This document shows, piece after piece, positions 1 to 7,019 of a stretch of 10,957 bases of DNA. Within the stretch, counting starts at the first letter, position 1; each line of letters starts with the position of its first letter. Made by a program: the position numbers and the translations under genes. Below the pieces are notes generated by a model. That model saw only the letters and a list, made by a program, of their open reading frames with translations. It was not told the origin of the DNA and did no database searches. The DNA is from Bacteroidales bacterium (GTDB lineage: Bacteria > Bacteroidota > Bacteroidia > Bacteroidales > JAADGE01). The DNA lies in the NCBI GenBank assembly GCA_029932445.1, contig JAOZQB010000094.1, forward strand, positions 1 through 10,957, in the 5' to 3' direction.

Positions 1-12
1 TTAATAGTTTAA

Positions 13-27
13 AATGGGTGTTTCATG
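13..27. repeat. 15-bp direct repeat, copy 1
   Basis: The sequence AATGGGTGTTTCATG is identical to positions 160-174 and in the same orientation, 147 bp apart. The identity ends sharply on both sides. The two copies bracket the GC-rich palindrome at 61-80. Seen directly. The role is unknown: it could be a repeat-element boundary, a duplicated regulatory site or a remnant of a local duplication. Read on the minus strand, each copy begins an ATG-AAA-CAC-CCA frame, but these frames close after 5 and 8 codons, so they are not genes. Confidence 0.6.
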
Positions 28-60
28 TGTTTATTTTTATAATTTTCAAAGGTCATATGG

Positions 61-80
61 CCTGCCTGCCGGTAGGCAGG
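61..80. repeat. GC-rich imperfect palindrome (possible REP/MITE-like element)
   Basis: The 20-mer CCTGCCTGCCGGTAGGCAGG has 7-bp perfect arms (CCTGCCT/AGGCAGG) around a GCCGGT centre whose inner CCGG is also symmetric. It is 75% G+C inside an otherwise strongly AT-rich intergenic stretch. A wobble-palindromic GGTCATATGGCC (51-62) abuts its left side. In the minus-strand direction, that of the adjacent gene, no T-tract follows, so it does not look like a textbook intrinsic terminator. On the plus strand a T-run follows about 19 nt later, at 100-106. A dispersed repetitive extragenic palindrome is the likeliest reading, but that is inference. It could still act as a transcript 3'-end stabiliser. 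Confidence 0.6.
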
Positions 81-159
81 GAACACCCGCATGTAATCTT
101 TTTTTATTTTGCTTAATATTTGCGAGCAATAATCATTTCCTCAATGTCAAAATTTTTGT

Positions 160-174
160 AATGGGTGTTTCATG
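160..174. repeat. 15-bp direct repeat, copy 2
   Basis: Exact second copy of the 15-mer at 13-27. It lies 5 bp beyond the stop codon of the large PKD-repeat gene. A 7-bp core (GGGTGTT) recurs in inverted orientation next to the palindrome, within 81-88, but that third match is too short to weigh much. Confidence 0.6.
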
Positions 175-179
175 ATTTC

Positions 180-3100
180 TTATTTTAATAATTTGACGGT
201 TCCTCTTTTTGAAATCAATTGATTATCATACGTTTTCACCGTAACGGAATAAGTAAAAGTTTCAATTCCTTGTTTTTTATTCTTATAATTTCCGTTCCAC
301 CCTTCATTGATATCATTTGTTTGAAAAACAAGTTCTCCGTATCGATTAAAAATTTCGAAAGAAACCAATTCTGCAATTCCCCATCCTCTCACATATAAAA
401 CATCATTAATTCCGTCTCCGTCAGGTGTAAAAGCATTCGGCAGATCAAGAGAATATTTTTCTTCAATATCAATATTTGCATCATAAGTTATTGTAAAGCA
501 TCCGGCTGTATCCGTTACGGTAACTTCATAATTTGTTTGTTCTGACGGATTCACAACAGCTGAAGGACAATCTGTACAAGAAATGTTATAATTCGGAAAC
601 CATTCATAAATCCCAATATCTTTTGAATAGGCATCGAGAATAACTTGTTCGCCGATAACAATACTCGTATCTTTCAAATTAACATAAGGTTCTTGCTGAA
701 CCCGAACAGTTTTTTCAGCACTGTTAATACATCCGTTTACATCCGTTCCGATTACCTGATAAGTAATGCTCGAATCAGGTTTTGACAACGGAGCATTTTC
801 ATCTTGTTCATTTAAATATGTTTTTGGATACCACTCATAGTTTTCGGCTCCGTTCGCTATAAGTTGAATTTCATCTCCTCTGCAAATTAATGTATCCCTC
901 GCATATATATTAGGAAGTCCGTAAACCTCAACAGAAACATCGGAAGTATCCGTGCATCCGAAAGTATTTGAAATTATTAGTCTTACATTATATAAACCGG
1001 GCGTATTATAAATGTGATTCAGATATGAGTTCTCAGAATATGTATCATCTCCGGAATCCCAAAACCATATATCAGCATCATTACAATTATTATATGCATT
1101 AAATTCAAACGGAGTACATCCCGAAAACAAATTGTCAGTTGAAATTATTTCAGGTACTAATTCAGGAATATAGATTGAATCATTCAGGTAGATATCACAG
1201 GTTCCGAAATTATCACTTTTTAATAAAAGAACCGGACGAACCAAGCCCATATCATTATATGCATGAATAACGGTATCAGTTTCAGCAACAGCACCGTCAC
1301 CAAATATCCATTGCAAACCAAAAACATCTTTTTTGTTTTCGGCAATAAAAGTAATATCAGAATTCTTACATGCCGTATCCGGAACATTAAATTCTGCGTA
1401 AGGACCTTTAATATCAATAAATCCGGTTTTTATGATATTACCCGTACAACCGTTAGAAGTACTTACATTTAAAGAAACATCATAATTCCCGGGCAGGGTA
1501 TAAATATGCTCGGGGAATTTTAAATGTGAAGATGTTTCACCGTCACCAAAGTCCCAGTTCCAATCAACAATATCCGTATTGTCTGTCGTGTCTGAAAAAT
1601 TAACAAACAAGGGATAGCAATTTGAAACCGTATCAGCAGCCGTAAATTTCGGCTCGGGATTATTTTGCATGTAAATATAATTATTAATATTTCTTGTCGA
1701 ATCACATCCTTGGTTATCAACTAAGGACAGTGTTACGGGATAATATCCGGCATTGGCGTAATAGTGGCTCGGGTATTGTTCATCAGAGAAAGTTCCGTCT
1801 CCGAATTCCCAATGATAAGAAAATACATTGCTGGTATCAATCGGAATAAATTGAACTGTATCTCCGAAACATATTGTATTATCATTTGTACTGAAATCAG
1901 GAATCGGTCTTATTGCTTCAATATAATTGGGTTTCAATATTTCATTTGTGCATCCGAGTGTGTCAACAATCTTCAATTTAACATCATAAATTCCGAATTG
2001 ATTATATGAATGAGTCGGTGTCTCCAGATTAGAAAATGTCCCGTCACCAAAATCCCATTGCCATGATACAAGTGTCGTATCTGATTGTGACAGATTTATA
2101 AAACTAACATTTTTCGGCATACATCCGATTACATTATTTGTTTCAAATTCAGGTTCCGGCTTATAAACTTTAATTTGTTTAATTAAACTATCCGCACAAC
2201 CACGAAAATCTTCTGTTATTAATTTTAATCGGTAAGTTCCTTTATTTTCATAAATATGCTTGATTTCGGGAGAGTTTGTATGAACGATTTGATTATCTCC
2301 GAAATCCCAATAATACATTGCATAACCGGTATTTTTCTGAAAATAATATTCATCTTGACTATTTTTACTGTTTAAATTGACTTCTAAATTTTCACATCCG
2401 TAGGTCGTATCAATTTCAAAATATGCTTTTATATCTTTAATACTGACTTTGTCCGTAACATTATATGAACAATTATTCGTTTCATTTTCAACCCGAACAT
2501 TATATGTATAAAATTTATTTTCGGCATAGGTATGTGTCGGATTTAGATTTACAGAATCGACCGGTGAACCATCACCAAAATCCCAATAAATTTTTTCTGC
2601 ATCAATCACATTGCTGAAAAACATTGCATCATAAGGTGTATCACAATTGACAGAATAATCAGGTTTCACAATCGGACCTTTGATATAAATAAATTTTTCT
2701 TTTAACTTTGCCGCACCGCAACCGTTATAATAAGATTGTAATTTCACATCCATATAACCGGTATCGGTATACAAGTGGACAGGATCTTTTTTCATGGAAT
2801 AATCTCCGTCTCCGAATCTCCAATACCATTCATCAACTAATGTTGAATCTTGGGAATCATCAAAAAACTGAACTGCTTGCGAAGCACATACGGTATCGGG
2901 TAAATTTTTATAAAAATCCGCTTGTTGAACAGTTCCCGTCATTACTTGAGAATAATAATCAGAAGAAACACAACCTTTATTTGTTATAAAATAATAGCGT
3001 ACAAGATATTTCCCGACATCATTAAAAACATGAACAGGTTCCTTTTCAACACTTGAAGTTCCGTCTCCGAAATCCCAAACATAGCTTTCTATACTGTCAT

Positions 3101-4511
3101 AGGAATTGTTATAAAAAGAATTCTCTTTAAAATTTACGGTTAAAGGAGCACATCCTTTAACGCCCCACGGATCAGCCAATAGATTCGGTGTAAAATAAGC
3201 TCTCGGAACTTTGATTATTAAACTGCTGTCAATTATTTTTTCAGCTCTGCAACCGTGCGGACTATATACAATTAATGTATCATTATAAATTCTGCTTTGA
3301 GAATAAAGAACCGTCGGATTTTCTTCATTTGACAGTTCTCCGTTTCCGAAATGCCATTCATATTGTACGGCATTTTCTGACAAGTTGTTATAATGAATTA
3401 CAGCAGGTACTTGACATGCATAGTTCTGTGATAAATTAAAATCTGCCGTTATGTTTTCAATATTAATACTTTTGCTGAAGTAATCATAACATCCGGCTGC
3501 ATGTGTAGCTCTCAGAATGACTTCATAGGTCCCCGGTTGAGAATAAATATGAGTCGGATTTTTCTGTTCTGAACTTGTTCCGTCACCGAAATCCCATAAA
3601 AAATAATACGCATTTTCTGAAGTATTTGTAAAAACTAATTCATCATTTGAACATAGAGTATCTTTATTAACAGAAAAATTTGCTTTTACACCTGACAAAT
3701 CAATGTACTTTTCTTTATATAAAGTATCTTTACATGAATGTTCATCAGTAACTACCAGTGAAACATCAAATATTCCGTTTGAATTATACGTATGACTCGG
3801 ATTTTCTTCATCTGAGGTATTTAAATCACCGAAATTCCAAAGATATAATAAATTGCCGTCACCATAAGAGTTGTTATAAAAATCGACATCTTGCTGTGAA
3901 GCACAAGAAAAAGTATAATCTGCCATAAAATCTGCATGCGGTTTGTAAACAGAAATAAGTGAATCTAAATATCCGGCATCACTGCAACCGTATTCATCGG
4001 TTACAGTTAATGAAACCGTATAATTACTTTGAAAATAATAGGTATGTATCGGATTTTGTTCGTTACTTATGATTCCGTCTCCGAAATCCCATTCCCAACT
4101 GATGATATTTCCGTCACCCGGTGTCGTTAAATCATTAAAATGCAAGCTTAACGGGGCACATCCCGAAGGAACATCTGATATTTCCGTGTTTACTTCAGGA
4201 ACGGAATAAATTGTAATATAATTGGTTTTTATAACTGTATCTGAATTCACACCGTCTGTTACAACTAATTTCACGGAATAACTGCCGGCTTGTGTATAAG
4301 CAACAGACGGGTTCTCGATAACAGATGTATTTCCGTTTCCGAAATCCCATGCATAAGTTAATCCTGAAGAAGGCACGGAATTATTGGTAAAAGATACAAC
4401 CATTGATTTACAGGACTTTGTACTGTCTGCAGTAAAATCTGCAGTAACTTGTGCCGATAAATTAATTAACGGCGTACAAATTATAATCAGTATCCAAATT
4501 AAATTCTTCAT
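180..4511 (-). CDS. Secreted multi-PKD-repeat surface protein with type B T9SS C-terminal domain
   Basis: Predicted 1443-residue extracellular adhesin or matrix protein. Residues 1-20 form a signal peptide with probable cleavage at SA|Q; this is the only Met that preserves it, since the next is M38. Fourteen PKD-type beta-sandwich repeats follow, each marked by a W-x-F-G-[DN] motif whose Trp falls at 55, 141, 225, 306, 386, 479, 564, 643, 735, 819, 901, 986, 1068 and 1151, a regular 79-93-residue period. The fourteenth motif is degenerate (WDSGDD). Repeats 2-14 carry a Cys pair likely to form one disulfide each. Two Ig-like/SprB-like modules span about 1198-1350. The end (about 1353-1443: LPNAFTPDGDGIND, then FEIFNRYGELVF, closing in GTVKLLK) is the CHU_C/type B sorting domain that in known systems directs type IX secretion across the outer membrane. 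No enzyme domain is visible, so adhesion, gliding or biofilm roles are inferred. The start lies inside the preceding gene, with only a weak purine-rich GAGAAAG ahead of the ATG. Confidence 0.93.
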   Translation of the reverse strand: MKNLIWILIIICTPLINLSAQVTADFTADSTKSCKSMVVSFTNNSVPSSGLTYAWDFGNGNTSVIENPSVAYTQAGSYSVKLVVTDGVNSDTVIKTNYITIYSVPEVNTEISDVPSGCAPLSLHFNDLTTPGDGNIISWEWDFGDGIISNEQNPIHTYYFQSNYTVSLTVTDEYGCSDAGYLDSLISVYKPHADFMADYTFSCASQQDVDFYNNSYGDGNLLYLWNFGDLNTSDEENPSHTYNSNGIFDVSLVVTDEHSCKDTLYKEKYIDLSGVKANFSVNKDTLCSNDELVFTNTSENAYYFLWDFGDGTSSEQKNPTHIYSQPGTYEVILRATHAAGCYDYFSKSINIENITADFNLSQNYACQVPAVIHYNNLSENAVQYEWHFGNGELSNEENPTVLYSQSRIYNDTLIVYSPHGCRAEKIIDSSLIIKVPRAYFTPNLLADPWGVKGCAPLTVNFKENSFYNNSYDSIESYVWDFGDGTSSVEKEPVHVFNDVGKYLVRYYFITNKGCVSSDYYSQVMTGTVQQADFYKNLPDTVCASQAVQFFDDSQDSTLVDEWYWRFGDGDYSMKKDPVHLYTDTGYMDVKLQSYYNGCGAAKLKEKFIYIKGPIVKPDYSVNCDTPYDAMFFSNVIDAEKIYWDFGDGSPVDSVNLNPTHTYAENKFYTYNVRVENETNNCSYNVTDKVSIKDIKAYFEIDTTYGCENLEVNLNSKNSQDEYYFQKNTGYAMYYWDFGDNQIVHTNSPEIKHIYENKGTYRLKLITEDFRGCADSLIKQIKVYKPEPEFETNNVIGCMPKNVSFINLSQSDTTLVSWQWDFGDGTFSNLETPTHSYNQFGIYDVKLKIVDTLGCTNEILKPNYIEAIRPIPDFSTNDNTICFGDTVQFIPIDTSNVFSYHWEFGDGTFSDEQYPSHYYANAGYYPVTLSLVDNQGCDSTRNINNYIYMQNNPEPKFTAADTVSNCYPLFVNFSDTTDNTDIVDWNWDFGDGETSSHLKFPEHIYTLPGNYDVSLNVSTSNGCTGNIIKTGFIDIKGPYAEFNVPDTACKNSDITFIAENKKDVFGLQWIFGDGAVAETDTVIHAYNDMGLVRPVLLLKSDNFGTCDIYLNDSIYIPELVPEIISTDNLFSGCTPFEFNAYNNCNDADIWFWDSGDDTYSENSYLNHIYNTPGLYNVRLIISNTFGCTDTSDVSVEVYGLPNIYARDTLICRGDEIQLIANGAENYEWYPKTYLNEQDENAPLSKPDSSITYQVIGTDVNGCINSAEKTVRVQQEPYVNLKDTSIVIGEQVILDAYSKDIGIYEWFPNYNISCTDCPSAVVNPSEQTNYEVTVTDTAGCFTITYDANIDIEEKYSLDLPNAFTPDGDGINDVLYVRGWGIAELVSFEIFNRYGELVFQTNDINEGWNGNYKNKKQGIETFTYSVTVKTYDNQLISKRGTVKLLK

Positions 4512-4956
4512 TCTTTCTCAGTTTTTTATTAGCAAACACTAAATTGACATTACCTTTTTTTATTGAAGCATTTTCAAAACAACAAGGCATTGTTTTAATT
4601 TCTATGACAACATCTCTTTCAGAATCGTTGAAAAAAGTAATTTTATTATCAAATTCGTATGCAGCATTATCAAAAATGACTTTGTTATTTTCGCCCGGTA
4701 CAATTATTCGACATTGAACGGGTCCTAAAAATTTTTTACCTTTAAGAGAAACGAAATAATAACGATTTTTACGTAATTTCATTTTCATGTGATAGGTTTG
4801 TCCTTTTTTCATTTGAATTGTTTTAGACCTGCTGCTCACCTTAAAGGTCTTATCAGGCGTTTTAATCGGCAATAAATGTTTTATCGGTAATGCGTAGGTA
4901 TTGCTTGTTAAACTTAACAGAATACTGATCAGGGTTAGTTGAATGAGCTTTTTCAT
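4462..4956 (-). CDS. Small exported protein of unknown function
   Basis: A 164-residue protein I do not recognise. Residues 1-22 are a clear signal peptide (MKKL start, hydrophobic core LISILLSL, probable cleavage TYA|LP), so it enters the periplasm or is exported further. There is no lipobox Cys, no further membrane segment and no T9SS C-terminal domain. The mature part is Lys-rich and alternates hydrophobic and polar residues in strand-like blocks, for example KGQTYHMKMKL and RYYFVSLKGKKF, suggesting an all-beta sandwich. A distant likeness to pre-peptidase C-terminal-type domains is only an impression. It has Cys82 and an adjacent pair, Cys125-Cys126. A Bacteroidota -7 promoter box lies about 49 nt upstream of the start. 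Its last 50 nt overlap the start of the large PKD gene in another frame, so the two are probably co-transcribed and perhaps translationally coupled. It may help assemble, or bind, the large surface protein. Gene reality is well supported; function is open. Confidence 0.8.
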   Translation of the reverse strand: MKKLIQLTLISILLSLTSNTYALPIKHLLPIKTPDKTFKVSSRSKTIQMKKGQTYHMKMKLRKNRYYFVSLKGKKFLGPVQCRIIVPGENNKVIFDNAAYEFDNKITFFNDSERDVVIEIKTMPCCFENASIKKGNVNLVFANKKLRKNEEFNLDTDYNLYAVN

Positions 4957-5004
4957 GATTGTATATTTTTAATGAGTTAATATTTGTTTTTGTTTTTGTT
5001 GATG

Positions 5005-5012
5005 CAAATGTA
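5005..5012 (-). promoter_or_regulatory. Bacteroidota-type -7 promoter box for the exported gene pair
   Basis: Read on the minus strand this is TACATTTG, a perfect match to the Bacteroidota sigma-ABfr -7 consensus TAnnTTTG. Transcription would start near 4998-5000 and leave a leader of about 42 nt before the ATG at 4956. A TTTG lies upstream (minus strand, 5029-5026), but the spacer is only 13 bp, shorter than the usual 17-23 bp or so to a -33 element, so the -33 element is uncertain. I saw no other match to this consensus in the intergenic region. Confidence 0.6.
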
Positions 5013-5299
5013 CGAGCCGGCAGAACAAATTTTCAGAGCAGAAAAACCTATATTATATTTCAGGTTCAGAATAAGCGAAAACACTCAGGTAAAACATATC
5101 TACAATAAGCTTATTACCATGTACTTAGCGCCATAATAAGTAATATTGCCTATTTAAATTATTTAAAAAAACAAGTTGTTTCTACCTATTAAAATTATAA
5201 GAATTGATATTGAAGAATATTAACTCGAATTTAGAGACATTAATTAAAACAAAATGGTGTAAGCTAACTTTATAAATTCAAACATTTAACTTATAACTC

Positions 5300-5321
5300 C
5301 TGAATTATATGAATAATTCAG
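5300..5321. repeat. Perfect 9-bp stem-loop in the intergenic region
   Basis: CTGAATTAT and ATAATTCAG are perfect reverse complements around a 4-nt ATGA loop. The hairpin lies about 157 nt beyond the stop of the LuxR-type regulator. The stem is AT-rich and no T-run follows on the minus strand, so it is a poor intrinsic terminator. It could be a transcript-end structure or a dimeric regulator's operator. Seen in sequence; function not established. Confidence 0.5.
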
Positions 5322-5477
5322 CTTATCTATTGCAGCTTTTATCTTAATCAATGATACGGTTTCTGCTGACAACATAATTATATTTTCATGTATCGACAGC
5401 TGTTTCGGAATTTAATTATAAGCAGGATTAATAAACGGCGGAAAGGAAAAAACTATATATTCAAGAAAAATAAACAA

Positions 5478-6566
5478 TTACATTTTAACGAGTTTTTTAG
5501 TCACGGCAAAAGCAACTAATGAAGCCGTGTTTCGTGTACCGGTTTTTGCCAAAAGATTGGCTCTGTGATTGTCGACCGTGCGATTACTGATAAATAATTT
5601 TTCAGCAATTTCAACATTTGTAAAACCTTCGCATATCAATTGAATAATTTCTGTTTCGCGTTTAGTTAATTTAATTCTCCGGCTCATTTTTTGTTTTTTT
5701 GCTTCATTATCAAATGAAATAATTTCCTGCACATTAATAACTTCTTCCGCAATTTTATCCTTACCGGATGAAACTAAAAAATCAATTATCTTTCCGAATT
5801 CTGCCTTTGAAGAATCACTCGTTATTTTTTTAGTTTCGGAAGACAGTTCTATTAAAGAACCGATTAAAGCATTCTCATTTTCAATTTCAATATGTTTTGC
5901 AAATAATTCAACAAATACGGCTTTTTTGTTTTTATTAATTAAGGACAATTTAAATTGTACTTTATCATAAACATTATCCATAAGGGCTTTTAATTTTGCA
6001 AGGTTTTGCTCCGGTTCGCTCAATATTATTTGAGACAATTTTAAATGATTAAGTTCCGATTTTGAATAACTTGTAATTTCTTGAAATTTTTCATTAATAA
6101 TATAAAAATGATTGTTTTTAAAAATAAAGACACCGATAAGCGGATTATGCAGTAAAATTTCAAATTCTTTTCGGTGTTTCGCCTTAATACGTTCGCGTTT
6201 ATCAATACGTTTTACGATGCTTGAAAGCAAGTAATCCATTTCTAAGGGCTTTGTAATATAGTCATCAGCACCGAGTTTCAATCCGTTTTTAAAATCCTGA
6301 ACTTGTGCACGAGCCGTTAAAAAAATAAAAGGAACCGAATCAAAAGAAGGAATTTTTTCAAGTGTTTTATACACTTCAAATCCGTCCATATTAGGCATTT
6401 CTATATCGCAAATTATAAGATCGGGTTTATATTGAAGTGCTTTTTGAACACCATCGGCACCGTCTTTTGCCGTATAAGTTTTATATCCTTCAAAAATTAA
6501 AAAATCCGAAACTTCTTCCAATAAAGGTTGAAAATCATCAATAATTAAAATCTTTTTCTTAGCCAT
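5478..6566 (-). CDS. Response regulator: receiver - PAS - LuxR-type HTH
   Basis: A 362-residue cytoplasmic transcription regulator and the likely output of the operon. Residues 1-122 form a receiver domain with acidic pocket D10/D11, phospho-acceptor D54 (ICDIEMPNMDG), T84 and K106 (TKP), all intact. Residues about 132-245 look like a PAS module: HNPLIGVFIF, then INEKFQEITSYSKSEL, ending LIELSSETKK. A linker leads to a LuxR/GerE-type helix-turn-helix at about 298-360, with LTKRETEIIQLICEGFTNVEIA followed by recognition-helix residues SNRTVDNHRANLLAKTG. Typical NarL-type regulators are about 210 residues and lack the PAS insert, so this architecture is less usual. It follows the stand-alone receiver gene by 23 nt and is probably co-transcribed. 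The ATG has no Shine-Dalgarno, as is normal in Bacteroidota. The PAS could sense a ligand or mediate dimerisation; neither can be decided from sequence. The target genes are unknown. Confidence 0.92.
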   Translation of the reverse strand: MAKKKILIIDDFQPLLEEVSDFLIFEGYKTYTAKDGADGVQKALQYKPDLIICDIEMPNMDGFEVYKTLEKIPSFDSVPFIFLTARAQVQDFKNGLKLGADDYITKPLEMDYLLSSIVKRIDKRERIKAKHRKEFEILLHNPLIGVFIFKNNHFYIINEKFQEITSYSKSELNHLKLSQIILSEPEQNLAKLKALMDNVYDKVQFKLSLINKNKKAVFVELFAKHIEIENENALIGSLIELSSETKKITSDSSKAEFGKIIDFLVSSGKDKIAEEVINVQEIISFDNEAKKQKMSRRIKLTKRETEIIQLICEGFTNVEIAEKLFISNRTVDNHRANLLAKTGTRNTASLVAFAVTKKLVKM

Positions 6567-6589
6567 GGCAAACTAATTTAAATAGTAAA

Positions 6590-6961
6590 TTATTCTATGT
6601 TAATTCTTTTCTTTATTTTATTAATAAGCTTATCCGGGCTGACCGGCTTAATAATATAATCCCCGCTTCCCATTTTTTTTGCCCTTTCAACGGCATCTTT
6701 ATCTGCTTTTGCCGATAAAAAAATAACGGGAATTTTATTGATTCCGGTATCTTTTTGAATTGCCTCATATAATTCAAATCCGTTCATTTCGGGCATAACG
6801 ATATCCGTTAATATCAAATTGGGATTTATGTTTTTTATTTGAGATAAGCCGTCCAAACCGTTTTTTGCTTCAAACACATCAAATCCTTCCATCATAAGGA
6901 TATCAGAGATTTCTTCCCGGACAGCCGCAGTATCTTCAACAATTAATATTTTACTTTTCAT
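6590..6961 (-). CDS. Stand-alone receiver-domain response regulator (CheY/Spo0F-like)
   Basis: A 123-residue protein made of a single receiver domain. Acidic pocket E9/D10, phospho-acceptor D53 (LTDIVMPEMNG), S83 in the Thr/Ser switch position (FLSAK) and K105 (IKP) are all present, so it should accept phosphate. It has no output domain. It lies between the hybrid kinase (58 nt upstream) and the receiver-PAS-LuxR regulator (23 nt downstream), on the same strand. Family knowledge allows two roles: a phosphate shuttle or sink within a phosphorelay, or a CheY-like protein acting by binding a partner. The operon setting favours the first, but no Hpt protein is encoded in the window. The neighbouring regulator's receiver has the same layout, with phospho-acceptors at D53 and D54, which suggests relatedness or a duplication. 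Confidence 0.93.
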   Translation of the reverse strand: MKSKILIVEDTAAVREEISDILMMEGFDVFEAKNGLDGLSQIKNINPNLILTDIVMPEMNGFELYEAIQKDTGINKIPVIFLSAKADKDAVERAKKMGSGDYIIKPVSPDKLINKIKKRINIE

Positions 6962-7019
6962 AATTCTGTTTTTTATATTCTTAAATTGAGATTTATGTTT
7001 ATTCTCGTTAAGAAATCAG

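Larger units (their letters stand above)
4957..5477. other. 521-bp intergenic region between signalling operon and exported gene pair
   Basis: No convincing gene, tRNA or structured RNA is visible. The region contains a promoter -7 box for the downstream pair (5005-5012), a 12-bp AT palindrome AATAAGCTTATT (5104-5115) and a 9-bp stem-loop (5300-5321). Two short open frames exist: 44 codons on plus (5002-5136) and 29 codons on minus from ATG (5286-5375). Neither has a ribosome site or a recognisable product. The region must include the 3' end of the kinase operon transcript and the promoter of the exported pair. Its length leaves room for upstream regulatory binding sites, which cannot be identified by eye. 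Confidence 0.7.

Noticed and set aside
1220..2989. Several 65-93-codon open frames on the plus strand, and in other minus-strand frames, within the adhesin gene.
   Set aside because: They are shadows of the PKD gene: low-complexity, unrecognisable products, no upstream signals, while the PKD frame is continuous and clearly conserved in motif.
180..4511. Regular repeats of about 250 bp considered as a CRISPR-like or tandem DNA array.
   Set aside because: The periodicity is protein-level (PKD domains of 79-93 residues) with one continuous reading frame; spacers and identical short repeats typical of CRISPR are absent.
5104..5115. 12-bp perfect palindrome AATAAGCTTATT considered as an operator.
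   Set aside because: It is short and AT-rich, so chance occurrence in this composition is plausible, and there is no second copy or link to a known binding motif.
5002..5136. Plus-strand open frame of 44 codons in the intergenic gap.
   Set aside because: It overlaps the minus-strand -7 promoter box, has no ribosome site, no recognisable domain or signal peptide, and a frame of this length is expected by chance among six frames in this gap.
5300..5321. Stem-loop considered as the intrinsic terminator of the signalling operon.
   Set aside because: AT-rich stem, no T-run after it on the minus strand, and it lies about 157 nt past the last stop codon. Kept only as an unassigned hairpin.
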